From the NCBI RefSeq assembly GCF_900110495.1, contig NZ_FODX01000007.1, positions 116,631 through 180,630 of the forward strand: a stretch of DNA of 64,000 bases, given 5' to 3'. This DNA is from Nitrosovibrio sp. Nv6. Lineage in GTDB: Bacteria > Pseudomonadota > Gammaproteobacteria > Burkholderiales > Nitrosomonadaceae. Positions within the stretch are counted from its first letter, which is position 1, and every line of letters starts with the position of its first letter. A program made the translations under genes and the position numbers. Below the pieces are notes generated by a model. The model did not search any database. It was not told the origin of the DNA and saw only the letters and a program-made list of their open reading frames with translations. Shown here piece after piece: positions 1 through 11,400 of this stretch.

Positions 1-398
1 TCGCCAAGTGTTGCCGCCCCATTCCGGGAGATCCCGTTATCGGCTTCATCAAGAAAGATCAGGGATTGGTGATTCATATCCATGACTGTCCCGCAGTTTC
101 AAAAAACAAGGGCAACTCCGACAATTGGCTGGATGTAGCCTGGGGTAAAAGTATCGACAAGCAGTTCGAGGTCAGCATCAGGCTGATGGTTGCCAACGAG
201 CGTGGCGTATTGGCGAGAGTGGCGGCGGCAATCGCCGAGGCGGGGTCCAATATCGATAACGTTGCGATGGAAGGAGATGGCGCATACACAACCATGAATT
301 TCATGTTGCATGTCCGCAACCGCCATCATCTCGCACAAGTGATGCGCCGCTTGAGGCGTATTCCTGAGGTAGCGAAAATCAGCCGCCAGAGAGGCTAA
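1..398 (+). CDS. spoT: SpoT/RelA-family (p)ppGpp synthetase/hydrolase, C-terminal fragment
   Basis: The reading frame is open from base 3 and the gene starts outside the window. What remains is the end of the TGS-to-ACT regulatory half of a Rel/Spo enzyme, which senses starvation and controls (p)ppGpp turnover in the cytoplasm. The visible start, AKCCRPIPGDPVIGFI, is the conserved Cys-Cys segment of this family. It is followed by an ACT domain with NERGVLARVAAAIAEAGSNI. SpoT is preferred over RelA because the ACT end (MRRLRRIPEVAKI) resembles betaproteobacterial SpoT, but the catalytic half is not visible. It converges on metH with about 115 bases between the stops. Confidence 0.85.
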   Translation, partial: AKCCRPIPGDPVIGFIKKDQGLVIHIHDCPAVSKNKGNSDNWLDVAWGKSIDKQFEVSIRLMVANERGVLARVAAAIAEAGSNIDNVAMEGDGAYTTMNFMLHVRNRHHLAQVMRRLRRIPEVAKISRQRG

Positions 399-512
399 GA
401 GGCTGACCGGTTAATCGTTTTGCTTTACTACGGTACACGTACACACCTTGCCTGATAGCTGACGGCTTCTCGACCAGCATTCCACCATCCGCTCCCCCAT
501 CCCCAAGCTACG

Positions 513-3500
513 CTACCGTTCATACGCCAGAACCGGCGCCAGCCATTTTTCCGTCTCCTCCAGTGTCCAGCCCTTACGTTTGGCGTAATCTTCCACCTGA
601 TCCTTTCCCACCTTGCCCACAGCGAAATAGTCCGCATCGGGATGAGAAAAATAAAAACCCGATACCGCCGCGGTAGGCACCATGGCATATGATTCCGTTA
701 TGATGATTCCTGCATTTTCCGGCGCTTTCAGCAATTCAAACAGAGGTCCCTTCTCGGTGTGATCAGGGCAAGCCGGGTAGCCTGGCGCCGGGCGGATGCC
801 GCGATACTCTTCGGCCACCATTTGCTCGCTGCTCAGGTTTTCGTCTTTGACAAAACCCCAGAATTCGCGCCGAACCCGCCAGTGCATATGTTCGGCGAAA
901 GCTTCCGCCAGCCGGTCAGCCAATGCTTTCAGGATAATTGCGCTGTAGTCGTCATGCACCTCCTCGAAAGCTTTTATTCGTGCGTCTATCCCCATTCCCG
1001 CGGTCACCGCAAATGCGCCGATGGCGTCCCGGATACCGGTTTCCTTAGGGGCGATAAAATCCGCGAGGCACAGATTCGGCCGGCCAGCCGGTTTCGTGGT
1101 CTGCTGCCGGAGGTTGTGGAACGTCATCGCCACCCTCATGCGAGCTTTATCCGTATAGATTTCTATGTCATCGCTGTTTACCGTGTTGGCGGGAAAGAGG
1201 CCGAACACTGCATTTGCGGTAAGCCATTTCTGCTCGACAATTTTTTTCAGCATTGCCTGGGCGTCCCGGTAGAGACTACTGGCCGCCTCGCCCACCACCT
1301 CGTCTTCAAGAATAGCCGGAAAGCGCCCTGACAACTCCCATGCCTGAAAGAACGGCGTCCAGTCTATGAAAGGCACCAGTTTTTCCAAGGGGTAGTTTCG
1401 CAAGGATCTCACGCCGACAAAATCCGGCTCGGGCGGAGTGTAGTTCTCCCAATCCGCTTTAAATGCATTTTTTCGGGCGTCTGCTATGGATAGCATCGGT
1501 GCCGGTCCTCTTTTGTTTTTATGCTGTGCGCGGACTTTCTCGTACTCGGCCTGGAGTTTCTGTACGTACTCCGTACGCAACTCCTCCGACAGCAAATTGC
1601 TGCATACGCCCACAGCACGGCTCGCATCCGGCACCCATACGGTAATGCCGCTGTAATGAGGCGCTACTTTCACGGCGGTGTGCACTCGCGAAGTGGTGGC
1701 GCCGCCGATCAATAACGGGATGGTAAAGCCTTCGCGCTCCATTTCCTTTGCCACATACGCCATTTCCTCCAGGGAAGGCGTAATCAAGCCCGACAAACCG
1801 ATCATATCGGCCTGCTCCTGTCGCGCCATCTCCAGAATCTTCGCACTGGGTACCATCACACCCATATTTACCACTTCATAATTATTGCACTGAAGCACCA
1901 CCGTGACGATATTCTTGCCGATATCATGCACATCGCCCTTGACGGTGGCAATGACAATCTTGCCCTTGGGTCTGGAATCGCCCAGCAACTTCTTTTCTGC
2001 CTCGATAAATGGCAGCAGGTGCGCCACCGCCTGTTTCATCACCCGGGCCGACTTGACCACCTGGGGCAAAAACATCTTGCCCGAGCCAAACAGGTCACCC
2101 ACCACGCCCATGCCGTTCATGAGCGGCCCTTCGATCACCTGGATCGGACGCCCGCCCTCTTTAGCTACTTGTAGCCGTGCCTCCTCGGTGTCTTCCACTA
2201 TATAAGTCGTGATACCTCTTACCAGCGCGTGTGTCAGACGTTGCTGCAGCGGCTCGTCACGCCAGGCAAGGTCTTCAATATTCTCCTTGCTTTGTCCCTT
2301 GAAGCTCTCGGCAAATTCCACCAGCCGTTCGGTGGCGGTGGCTTCTCCGCCACCTTTGGGCGTGCGATTGAGCAGCACATCCTCCACCCGTTCCAGCAAT
2401 TCCTGGGGAATATCCGAATAAACCCCCAGCTGACCGGCATTGACGATGCCCATCGTCATGCCAGCCTTAACCGCGTGGTACAGGAAGGCGGTATGAATAG
2501 CTTCCCGCACTGGCTCATTGCCGCGAAAAGAAAACGACACATTGGATACGCCACCGCTTATCTTGGCATATGGCAGGCCTTGCTTGATGAGGCGGGTCGC
2601 CTCGATGAAATCCACGCCGTAATTATTATGTTCCTCGATGCCGGTCGCGATCGCGAAAACGTTCGGATCAAAAATGATATCCTCAGGTGGAAACCCTAGC
2701 TGATCGACAAGAACGTGATAGCAGCGCTTGCAAATCTCCACTTTTCGTTCCAGCGTATCGGCTTGACCCGTTTCATCGAACGCCATGACGATTACCGCTG
2801 CACCATAGCGGCGCGCAAGTTTCGCGTGTTCGATAAACTCCGCTTCGCCTTCTTTCAGGCTGATGGAGTTGATGACAGATTTGCCCTGCACGCATTTCAG
2901 CCCCGCTTCGATCACCGACCACTTGCTCGAATCGATCATTATCGGTACGCGGCTTATATCCGGTTCGGCGGCGACCAGGTTCAGGAAGGTTACCATCGCC
3001 TTCTGCGAATCCAGCATCGCTTCGTCCATGTTGATGTCGATAATCTGCGCACCGTTTTCCACCTGGCTGCGGGCAACGCTTAGCGCATCCGCATAATTGT
3101 TATTCAGTATCAAACGGGCAAAGGCTTTCGAGCCGGTCACATTGGTCCGCTCACCCACATTCACGAATAATGAATCGTCACCGATGGTGAGCGGTTCCAG
3201 GCCAGACAGGCGCAATTTTTTTGGAATGTCAGGCACGGCTCTCGGCGGGACATTGCCAATCGCATCAGCGATAGCCTTGATATGCGCAGGCGTCGTACCG
3301 CAACAGCCACCGACGATGTTGACAAAACCGGACTGTGCAAAGTCCTTGATCAGGCTGGCTGTGTACTCTGGCGACTCATCGTAGCCGGTCTCGGCCAGGG
3401 GATTAGGCAACCCCGCGTTGGGGTGGGCGCTGACATACACCCCTGCAACCCTGGAAAGCTCCTCGATGTATGGGCGCATCAATTCCGCGCCCAAGGCGCA

Positions 3501-4244
3501 GTTGAGTCCTACCGACAATGGACGCGCGTTACTTACGGAATTCCAGAAAGCTTCCGGCGTTTGCCCGGAAAGCGTTCGCCCGGAAGCATCGGTAATGGTT
3601 GCCGAAATCATGATGGGAAGGCGCGCACCGTGCTTCTCGAAATATTGATCTATTGCGAACAGCGCAGCCTTGGCGTTGAGGGTGTCGAAAATCGTTTCCA
3701 CCAGCAGAATGTCCGCGCCGCCATCGATCAAGCCGCGAATGGATTCAGAATAATCCGCCACCAGTTGATCGAAGGTAATACCTCGAAACCCCGGGTCGTT
3801 CACGTCCGGCGAGATAGAGGCGGTTTTAGTGGTCGGCCCCAGTACGCCCGCGACGAAACGGGGCTTCTCCGGCGTTTTTGCCTCCATTGCCTGCGCCGCT
3901 TCCCGCGCCAGTTTAGCACCCGCAAAATTGAGTTCGTACACCAGGTCCTGCATGTGATAATCGGACATCGAGGCGGCGTTCGAATTAAAGGTATTTGTCT
4001 CGATGATGTCCGAGCCGGCCTCCAGATAGCCGTCATGAATGGACCGGATGACCTGCGGTTGGGTCAGCGTCAGAAGATCGTTATTGCCCCTGAGGTCGTG
4101 CGGAAAATCGGCAAAACGGGTTCCGCGGTAATCCGCCTCGTTGAGCTTGTGGCTCTGGATCATGGTGCCCATGGCGCCGTCCAGCATCAGGATGCGCTGG
4201 GCGAGGAGGTCTTCCAGTAATTTGGCTCGGGGAATTTCGTTCAT
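513..4244 (-). CDS. metH: Cobalamin-dependent methionine synthase MetH
   Basis: It transfers a methyl group from 5-methyltetrahydrofolate to homocysteine through methylcobalamin. All four modules are present in order: homocysteine-binding barrel (zinc ligands GLNC and GGCCGTTP near residue 311), pterin-binding barrel, B12-binding domain with the DVHDIGKN motif (axial His near residue 772), and the C-terminal AdoMet-reactivation domain. About 1243 residues matches the family length. I start it at [14 protein letters not shown] (4244); an in-frame ATG 13 codons upstream (4283) is possible but adds no conserved sequence. It appears monocistronic. No cobalamin riboswitch is visible in the short upstream gap. 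Confidence 0.97.
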   Translation of the reverse strand: MNEIPRAKLLEDLLAQRILMLDGAMGTMIQSHKLNEADYRGTRFADFPHDLRGNNDLLTLTQPQVIRSIHDGYLEAGSDIIETNTFNSNAASMSDYHMQDLVYELNFAGAKLAREAAQAMEAKTPEKPRFVAGVLGPTTKTASISPDVNDPGFRGITFDQLVADYSESIRGLIDGGADILLVETIFDTLNAKAALFAIDQYFEKHGARLPIMISATITDASGRTLSGQTPEAFWNSVSNARPLSVGLNCALGAELMRPYIEELSRVAGVYVSAHPNAGLPNPLAETGYDESPEYTASLIKDFAQSGFVNIVGGCCGTTPAHIKAIADAIGNVPPRAVPDIPKKLRLSGLEPLTIGDDSLFVNVGERTNVTGSKAFARLILNNNYADALSVARSQVENGAQIIDINMDEAMLDSQKAMVTFLNLVAAEPDISRVPIMIDSSKWSVIEAGLKCVQGKSVINSISLKEGEAEFIEHAKLARRYGAAVIVMAFDETGQADTLERKVEICKRCYHVLVDQLGFPPEDIIFDPNVFAIATGIEEHNNYGVDFIEATRLIKQGLPYAKISGGVSNVSFSFRGNEPVREAIHTAFLYHAVKAGMTMGIVNAGQLGVYSDIPQELLERVEDVLLNRTPKGGGEATATERLVEFAESFKGQSKENIEDLAWRDEPLQQRLTHALVRGITTYIVEDTEEARLQVAKEGGRPIQVIEGPLMNGMGVVGDLFGSGKMFLPQVVKSARVMKQAVAHLLPFIEAEKKLLGDSRPKGKIVIATVKGDVHDIGKNIVTVVLQCNNYEVVNMGVMVPSAKILEMARQEQADMIGLSGLITPSLEEMAYVAKEMEREGFTIPLLIGGATTSRVHTAVKVAPHYSGITVWVPDASRAVGVCSNLLSEELRTEYVQKLQAEYEKVRAQHKNKRGPAPMLSIADARKNAFKADWENYTPPEPDFVGVRSLRNYPLEKLVPFIDWTPFFQAWELSGRFPAILEDEVVGEAASSLYRDAQAMLKKIVEQKWLTANAVFGLFPANTVNSDDIEIYTDKARMRVAMTFHNLRQQTTKPAGRPNLCLADFIAPKETGIRDAIGAFAVTAGMGIDARIKAFEEVHDDYSAIILKALADRLAEAFAEHMHWRVRREFWGFVKDENLSSEQMVAEEYRGIRPAPGYPACPDHTEKGPLFELLKAPENAGIIITESYAMVPTAAVSGFYFSHPDADYFAVGKVGKDQVEDYAKRKGWTLEETEKWLAPVLAYER

Positions 4245-4388
4245 GATAACGCTGCGTTTGAGGTGGAGACTGGATTCTATCATGCACCTGCCTGGATTTC
4301 CTTTTGACGCCGCGTGAGCAGGGTTTCCGTCGTGGTTCCGATATAGCAGCAGCGGGATTCGATATGGAGTCGGGAAGAGGGATATTAT

Positions 4389-6431
4389 CTACGACTCTTT
4401 TCCGCCAGCGGACTTTGCCTGCTTCTCAATAATGCGGAGAACACGTCTTGCGGATCGAAGCGAACCTTCTATGAAGCCCTGATAGTCTGAAAATGCTTCT
4501 CCGCAGACATGGATATTTTTTATTCCGTCGACATCCTGAGTCAATGAAAATGCCTCGAGGAACTCAATATGTTTCCAGGACATTACCCCTGGCAGCCATC
4601 CATGAGCGGCAGCGCCAAACGGTTTCTTGCCCCAGTCCCGCATACCGCATGCGAGGAGACGGTCCTCGGTAAAATCGTGGTGTTCATAGTCCCTCGCAAA
4701 CTGTACAAAGCGCTGCCATAATCGAGGATAACCCGGCTCTTTCACAACGAGGGTATTTTCCTCATTAAAATATGATTCCCGGGGTGCATCTGACTGGAAA
4801 GATTCCTTTTCCAGCTTCAAAAACCAGGTCCTGGCTATTTCCTGGCTTTCAAGCTGGGGGGCTTCCGATGGCTCTTGATCCGGCTGGGCTTGGTTGGAAT
4901 CCCTTGTTCTCAGATAGTCGGACCAGAATGTGATTGCCGGGCGATCTGTATAGACCATGATCAGTCCTTTTGTCCCATCGCTGCTTTTTACATATAGCAA
5001 CTCTCTTGTCGGTATATCCGCAGCGCTGCGGTTAAGCGGTCTGTTGTCTTCCCACCAGGGTCTTTCGATAACGAAGAAGCACTTTAACAGCGGAAGGCAA
5101 GCGACGGCGTTCAGCGACTCTTTCAGGGTTCCCTGCGGTGGGCGGCCATTCCAGGACATTTCTTCGAGTGGTTGCTTGGGCAAAGCAAGAATAACCCGCC
5201 GTGCCTTGACGACGTTTTCCTCATTCTCGACAATGACATCTATCTCGCCGCCATTTGATTGAAGACCCAGTGCTTTCCTGCCTTTCTGAATGCACAACCC
5301 GGGATTATTTTTTCTTTCCTTGTGCAGCCTCTCCAGAAGTTTCCATATAATCCTGCTCATTCCTCCACGAATGCCGCGTAGCGATCCCGTACTCCGAATC
5401 GCTTTAAGCCAGAATATTATCCACTCCGCAGCATTCAAATTTTCATGTACGAAGTGATAATAACTTCCCCAGTCTCTGATTTTGATTACCGCGAAATGGC
5501 TTAACACATCACTGAGGACATTCCAGAAACCCAAATCCCATAGCGGGTGGCCCCGAAAATGGGCGCGCTCGCGTATTTTCTTGAAATCGGCTTCGGTCAG
5601 GTTCTGAATCCATTCGAGCAGCTGCCCCTTCCAATAATGGCGGTAGAAGAACGCTCGACGATGTAAATTTTCCCACTGCTTATTGGCAGCATCGGTACGC
5701 CATGGGCCTGAGAGTTTCGGGTCAGGGACGTTTCCAGCGGAAGTCCCTGATTCTTCCACAGCCTTGGAGTTTTTATCTTCGGGTTCAATACCTTCAACGA
5801 TTTCAAATATGCGCCTGAGAGCCAGTATCATCAAGTCGAAGGGAGTTTTCTGCTGGGCCTCCTCTTCGCGAAGGGTAAACCGGGGCTCCATAGGATCTTC
5901 CGACGCATAGGAAGAGAATGGTACTAAATCATCCAGACTTTCTTCTTCGCCAGGGACGGGTTCTTTGATTCCCAGTTCGTCGAGGAGCCCTTGCAATAAC
6001 GGCTGGTCACGCGGCTCAATTCTCATGGGCCCGAATTCAGCACGAAAATACTCGATCTTCGATAGCTTTTCTACAACATTGCCATCTTCTTCCACTGACT
6101 GTTTTTCTGTAGGGCCTCTGTAAGGAGATTGCTTATCGCCTTGCGGTGCAAGAGGATCAGGCTTGCCGCTGGCAAAGTCCCAATTGCAAGGGTCCCATGT
6201 ATCCTGGAATCCGATGGCTTCCCCATGTTTCTCGTCAGCTCGCAGCAAGGACCAGGTTTCTATGCGACCTCCAAATCGATTCGAAGCTTCGAGAAGGAGA
6301 ATGCTGTTAATTTTGAGCAATTCATGCTTTTTGATCAGTTCGTGGCAACAATACAAACCGGCAATTCCGCCACCTACAATCACGACATCATATATTTCGG
6401 ATTCGTGCTTATGAGTTTCATTGTCCGGCAT
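4389..6431 (-). CDS. Flavin amine-oxidase-like FAD oxidoreductase
   Basis: A 680-residue protein whose N-terminus carries a classic FAD Rossmann motif (YDVVIVGGGIAGLYCCHEL, residues about 14-32), followed by LLLEASNRFGGRIETW, the second FAD-binding stretch of flavin amine oxidases. A conserved FAD-closing segment (NIHVCGEAFSDYQGFIEGSL) sits near the C-terminus. The substrate cannot be read from sequence; relatives oxidise amines, amino acids or carotenoid-like compounds. The start at 6431 is chosen because GGGAG lies 5 bases upstream; an ATG 16 codons further upstream lacks such a site. The middle, with many charged residues, is longer than in typical monoamine oxidases. There is no signal peptide. 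Confidence 0.8.
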   Translation of the reverse strand: MPDNETHKHESEIYDVVIVGGGIAGLYCCHELIKKHELLKINSILLLEASNRFGGRIETWSLLRADEKHGEAIGFQDTWDPCNWDFASGKPDPLAPQGDKQSPYRGPTEKQSVEEDGNVVEKLSKIEYFRAEFGPMRIEPRDQPLLQGLLDELGIKEPVPGEEESLDDLVPFSSYASEDPMEPRFTLREEEAQQKTPFDLMILALRRIFEIVEGIEPEDKNSKAVEESGTSAGNVPDPKLSGPWRTDAANKQWENLHRRAFFYRHYWKGQLLEWIQNLTEADFKKIRERAHFRGHPLWDLGFWNVLSDVLSHFAVIKIRDWGSYYHFVHENLNAAEWIIFWLKAIRSTGSLRGIRGGMSRIIWKLLERLHKERKNNPGLCIQKGRKALGLQSNGGEIDVIVENEENVVKARRVILALPKQPLEEMSWNGRPPQGTLKESLNAVACLPLLKCFFVIERPWWEDNRPLNRSAADIPTRELLYVKSSDGTKGLIMVYTDRPAITFWSDYLRTRDSNQAQPDQEPSEAPQLESQEIARTWFLKLEKESFQSDAPRESYFNEENTLVVKEPGYPRLWQRFVQFARDYEHHDFTEDRLLACGMRDWGKKPFGAAAHGWLPGVMSWKHIEFLEAFSLTQDVDGIKNIHVCGEAFSDYQGFIEGSLRSARRVLRIIEKQAKSAGGKES

Positions 6432-6479
6432 ATCTTCTCCCGAAAATCTGGACGTTCTGTAGATTGAGGAAAATTTCAT

Positions 6480-6665
6480 CTATCTCAATGGCTCGGCAAT
6501 TGCAGCCACGCGATCCTGCTTTGATTCACCCACTCCTTGCCCACCGCGGCGCTTGAGGAATTGCCGGGCTTGAAATGCACGAATTTGTGAAACGAAATGG
6601 AGTACCGCGGTCAGGTGCGCTGTCACTTGTTGTAGCTCATCCTGCAAATAACGATAAACCGCCAT
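6480..6665 (-). CDS. Possible small hypothetical protein
   Basis: A 61-residue open frame (MAVYRYLQDELQQVTAHL...) between the amidohydrolase and the FAD oxidoreductase. It could be a real spacer gene of the same minus-strand run. The ribosome-binding site is poor (GGAAAG about 14 bases away), no family is recognised, and the C-terminal half is basic and low in information. It may simply be untranslated DNA. Confidence 0.25.
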   Translation of the reverse strand: MAVYRYLQDELQQVTAHLTAVLHFVSQIRAFQARQFLKRRGGQGVGESKQDRVAAIAEPLR

Positions 6666-6673
6666 TCGCGGCT

Positions 6674-7882
6674 TTACTTTCCGACAAACACACCTTGCCT
6701 GACAACGCATTTACCGGCTTTATATACTGAGCGATTCTTGGGGACTGAAACGATGGCTTCAGGTATATGTTCCGCGTTGAGCGTCACGAAGTCGGCACTT
6801 GCATTCCTGCGCAATCCGTAATCGACGAGCCCGAGCGCTTTCGCGCCCGCTTCTGTCACCACATCGAAGGCGACGCGGAGGTCCTCGTCGGTATAAAAAC
6901 CTGAGCGATAGCCAATCATCATTGCCCGGCCCAGCATATCGCCGTCCCCGTAAGGCCACCAGGAATCCCGGATGTTGTCGCTGCCGCTAAAGACGGTAAC
7001 GCCCGCTCTGCGCAATTCCAGAACGGGCGGAAAGGCGCGGTCACCTGGTGCATTGGTCATGATTGCAATGCCGGCTTCAGCAAGGAGCCGCGCAGTGCGT
7101 CTGGCAACATCGATTGGAACCTCGCCAAGCGCATAGGCATGGCTGACCGCGACGTGGCCTTGCATACCCAGCGCGCGGCTTCGGGCAGCTATTTCTTCCA
7201 GTTCGAATATGCCCAGCATATCGGGATCGTGAAGGTGAATGTCGATATCTACGCCGCGCTTTTCGGCAATACCGAAAACTACATCGAGATGTGCTTTGGT
7301 GTCTCTGTCGAAAGAGGCGGGATCGAGTCCACCGATTACATTACAGCCAGTATCAAAGGCCGCATCCAGCAACTCTGCCGTACCTTGGCAGTCAATAATG
7401 CCGTTCTGCGGAAAGGCGACGAGCTGGACATCGATGAAATCTTGATATTCTTCACGGACGGCGACTATGGTTTCAAGAGATTCGAGACCGACCCTTGCAT
7501 CCACCATGACGTGGCTGCGCATATGCGTCGACCCGTTGGCAATGCAGAGCTCAAGCTGGCTGCGAGCCCGCTCAGCCATCGGTGCAGCCTGAGTCATGTT
7601 CCGACGCTGGAATTCGACACGTTCACGCACATCGAACCCGGCTGTGCATAATATGTGGGGCTTCCACGCATCTCCGTAAAAGCTGGTATCAAGATGGATG
7701 TGGCCTTCGACGAAACCGGAGACAACAAGCGCCCCGCCGAGATCGACGACATTGTGCGCCGAGATATTCGCACTGCCATCAGGCTCGATGGAAGTGATTT
7801 TTCCATCCTTTACCCCAATGGACGAAAGCGTTCCATCAAATAGCCTTGCGCCCCGGAACAGTATGTCAGCGTTATGCATCAA
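6674..7882 (-). CDS. Cytosine-deaminase-like amidohydrolase
   Basis: A 402-residue metal-dependent hydrolase of the amidohydrolase superfamily, closest in layout to cytosine deaminase CodA. Metal-site motifs are visible: EGHIHLDTS (His61, His63), IHLHDPD (His216, His218), SHAYALG (His248) and GSDNIRDSWWPYGDGDML (Asp302), the last matching the CodA segment with the catalytic aspartate. It probably deaminates or opens a heterocyclic ring in the cytoplasm. Cytosine itself is not assured, because the residues between the motifs differ considerably from CodA. No permease or transporter neighbour supports a pyrimidine role. A stretch of about 530 bases separates it from the divergent P-type ATPase. 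Confidence 0.75.
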   Translation of the reverse strand: MMHNADILFRGARLFDGTLSSIGVKDGKITSIEPDGSANISAHNVVDLGGALVVSGFVEGHIHLDTSFYGDAWKPHILCTAGFDVRERVEFQRRNMTQAAPMAERARSQLELCIANGSTHMRSHVMVDARVGLESLETIVAVREEYQDFIDVQLVAFPQNGIIDCQGTAELLDAAFDTGCNVIGGLDPASFDRDTKAHLDVVFGIAEKRGVDIDIHLHDPDMLGIFELEEIAARSRALGMQGHVAVSHAYALGEVPIDVARRTARLLAEAGIAIMTNAPGDRAFPPVLELRRAGVTVFSGSDNIRDSWWPYGDGDMLGRAMMIGYRSGFYTDEDLRVAFDVVTEAGAKALGLVDYGLRRNASADFVTLNAEHIPEAIVSVPKNRSVYKAGKCVVRQGVFVGK

Positions 7883-8410
7883 AAAGCCTTGCCATGGATC
7901 ACAGAATCCCTTCAGTAGTCAGACTGTGGGAGTCAAACACTGTGCTAACCCGAATCCGAGCCATCCGGTAATCGGAGTGCCGTATTTCATGGAATTTTCT
8001 TCTGATTTTGTCCTTATTGACGGAGAAAGGAAGCTCATCACATTTATTATCAAGCCAATTCAATGCATTCTATCTTATGTGGGCGAGCTAGCGTCACCCC
8101 CTATGGTGCGCGACGAAAGCCGAATCAAACTCCATCCATGAAACCGCAAGGTTGTAACATTTAAATTTCACGATGCCGGTATAACAATAAAAAAGAAAAA
8201 ACAGCTTGATCAAGATGTAGTTTTAACCTACAAAAAGTAAAGAATAGCCTTTAAATTCTGTTTCGTGGTTGCAAAACCGCCAGTCTGATGAGAAGCAGCT
8301 GTATTCATATATTTGATATTTGCAGTGTGAGCGGTAAGGCTCTACAGGTGTGACTGATGCGTAGGCGCATCGGAACTGCCCTGTAAACCAAGCTGCTCCC
8401 TGCCGCGACA
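7883..8410. other. Divergent intergenic region
   Basis: It separates the amidohydrolase (minus) from the P-type ATPase (plus). The part from about 8130 to 8300 is A/T rich and is the likely site of promoters for both directions. Nothing codes convincingly here; a 62-codon minus-strand frame at 8223-8411 has no recognisable product. Confidence 0.5.
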
Positions 8411-11400
8411 ATGCCTGGACTCTTCAATCATGCGCAATTCAGTCCATTTGCGGGGAACACGCCGGAAGAGGCTGCGTCGCCGTGGCTGGTGCGCGTGATT
8501 CATGCGTCGGTGAAGGGCCGCGCCAGACTTGAGGTCAAGGGTTTATATCGCTGCGAGCCGGTCAGGCTCAGGATCGAGTCTGCATTGGCCAGGCATTCTG
8601 GAATCAGGCAGGCCTCCGCAAATATTCTTACCGGCCGCTTATTGATTGTTTTCGATCCGGTGCAGGAAGTTGGAGAAATCACGGGTCTGGTGGAGCAAGT
8701 GTTGGCGGAGCCCACACTTGCCTCCGAATGGCCGGTTGCTTCTCGTGGCACTAGCCCAGCTCCGGTACAAGAAGGAGGCAACTGGCATGTGCTGCCTGGC
8801 AATGCTGTGCTGGCGGACCTGGAAACTTCCAGCGAGCGGGGCCTTAGTCAGGATTCCGTGCAGCTCAAGCTACGGCGCTTTGGCGCCAACAGCCTGCCGC
8901 GGATACCGCCCCGCTCCGGGCTGAATATTTTTTTGGGACAGTTCAAGAGCCTGCCGGTAGCTTTGCTGGGCATGTCCGCCGTGCTTTCTGTAGCTACCGG
9001 AGGCCTGGCCGACGCCGTCGTGATTCTTGGAGTAGTTCTAATCAACGCAGGCACTGGGTATGTCGCCGAGTCCCAGGCGGAACGAACGATTAATGCGCTC
9101 GGAGAAACGGCTTCCCGGAAGGCTTTTGTGATTCGTGACGCCCAGCTTGGCGAAGTAGGGGCTGAAGTTCTGGTGCCGGGCGACATCCTGGTGCTGACGC
9201 CAGGGACTCGTGTAGCGGCGGACGCCAGGTTGCTGGAGTCGCGCAATCTGATGATAGACGAGTCAGCGCTGACAGGGGAAAGTCTGCCGGTCATCAAGGC
9301 AGTTGAGCCGCTGGAGAAGCCTGATGTGTCACTGGGAGACCGCATCAACATGGTCTACATGGGCACGGTAGTTACTGGAGGCAGCGGACTGGCAGTAGTG
9401 GTCGCCACCGGGCGTCAAACCGAGATTGGCGCCGTTCAGGTGCTGATGGGTGAAACCAGGCCTCCGGAAACACCTATGCAACGCCAGCTCGCTACCTTGG
9501 GGAAGCAGATGGTGCTGCTATCCGTCAGCATCTGCGGAATGGTGTTTCTGATCGGGCTGGCACGCGGCCTCGGTTGGCTGCAGATGCTGAAGAGCTCAAT
9601 TTCCCTGGCCGTTGCGGCAGTGCCGGAAGGTCTGCCCACCGTCGCCACAACCACCCTGGCGCTGGGTATCCGCAATATGCGCCGCCACCACGTGCTGGTG
9701 CGCCACCTGGACGCCGTGGAAACCTTGGGAGCCATGCAAGTGATCTGCCTCGACAAGACGGGAACGATCACGCTTAACCGCATGTCGGTGCTGACGCTAC
9801 ATAGCGGCGGGCGCCGCATTACACTTGTTAACGATGCGTTTTACGACAACGGGGTAAGAATGGACCCCTATGAGAGCGATGAATTGCTGCGCCTCATGCA
9901 CGTGGCCGTTCTGTGCAACGAGACGGAGTTGAGCGGCGCCGCAGGCGATTATATGTTCAAGGGGTCCGCAACCGAGACTGCATTGGTGCATCTGGCAATT
10001 GCGGCTGGCGTGTCGGTGGACGCGCTGCGGCAGCAATACCCAAGAGTGCAAGTGGAATACCGCACCGAAAAGCATAATTACATGCGCACAATGCACGTTA
10101 TGGAAGAGGGTGGAAAGTTTATCGCGGTCAAGGGGAGTCCAGCCGAGGTGCTGGAGTTATGCGGCTGGTGGATCAAGGACGGAGTGCGTTTTCCGCTCAC
10201 GGAAACCGAGCGCGCCGCCATACTGATCGAAAATGATCGCATGGCAGGAGAAGCCCAGCGTGTGCTTGGGTTTGCCTATATGGAGCTGGCGCAAGAAGCG
10301 GATGAGACTTCAACACAAGATCTCATCTGGCTCGGATTGACCGGCATGGCGGACCCGGTGCGGCAGGGGGTGAAGGAGCTTATCGCCCTGTTTCATCACG
10401 CGGGGATAGATACAGTGATGATTACCGGTGACCAAAGCACTACCGCCTTTGCTATTGGTAAGGAGCTTGGCCTATCCGGCAGCAAGGAACTGAACATTCT
10501 CGATTCCACCCGGCTTGAGCAACTGGATCCGGAGGTGCTCACCGGGCTCGCCCAGAAAGTCAACATTTTTTCGCGCGTAAGCCCGGCCAACAAGCTGCAA
10601 ATCATGCAGGCGCTTCAGCGCGCCGGCAAGGTCGCCGCCATGACCGGTGACGGAATCAACGACGGGCCGGCACTCAAAGTTGCCGACATCGGCGTGGCCA
10701 TGGGCGGCGTTGGCACGGAGGTGGCACGCGACGTGGCTGACGTCGTGCTGGAGGACGATAATCTGCACACCATGATTGTGGCGGTCTCGGAGGGACGTAC
10801 GATATATAACAACATCCGCAAATCGGTCCACTTCCTCACTGCCACCAACCTCTCGGAGATCATGATGATGCTGGGTTCCATTGGAACCGGACTGGGTACA
10901 CCGCTCACCACCATGCAGTTGTTATGGATCAATCTGGTAACCGACATTTTTCCGGCTCTGGCGCTCGCCGTCGAGCCACCCGAGCCGGACATTCTAAGCC
11001 GCGCGCCGAGAGATCCCCAGGAACCTATCGTGAGTTCGTCCGATTTCAAGCGCTACGGATTCGAATCGCTTGCTATGACCGCAGGCGCCATGTCCAGTTA
11101 CGGCTATGCGGTAGCGCGCTACGGCATAGGGCCCCAAGCTGGCACGGTCGCCTTCATGACCCTGACGATGGCGCAACTGCTGCATGCCTACAACTGCCGG
11201 TCCGACCAGAGCCGCGCCGTCAGCCATGAACCACTACGTCCCAATTCATACCTCAACCTGGCGCTGGGCACAACGGCTGCACTGCAATTGGCATCGGTCG
11301 CTGTACCAGGGCTCAGGAGCCTGCTTGGAAATACCCTGCCGGGCCTCACCGATATGGCGGTGATAAGTGCGGGGTCGATACTGCCCTTTATTATGAATGG

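Noticed and set aside
3282..4220. 312-codon plus-strand open frame
   Set aside because: Lies wholly antisense to metH, with no domain or start signal; a shadow of a G/C-rich gene.
4245..4388. Cobalamin or SAM riboswitch upstream of metH
   Set aside because: The gap is too short and shows no conserved riboswitch core.
8223..8411. 62-codon minus-strand frame
   Set aside because: No ribosome-binding site or family features; in the promoter region.
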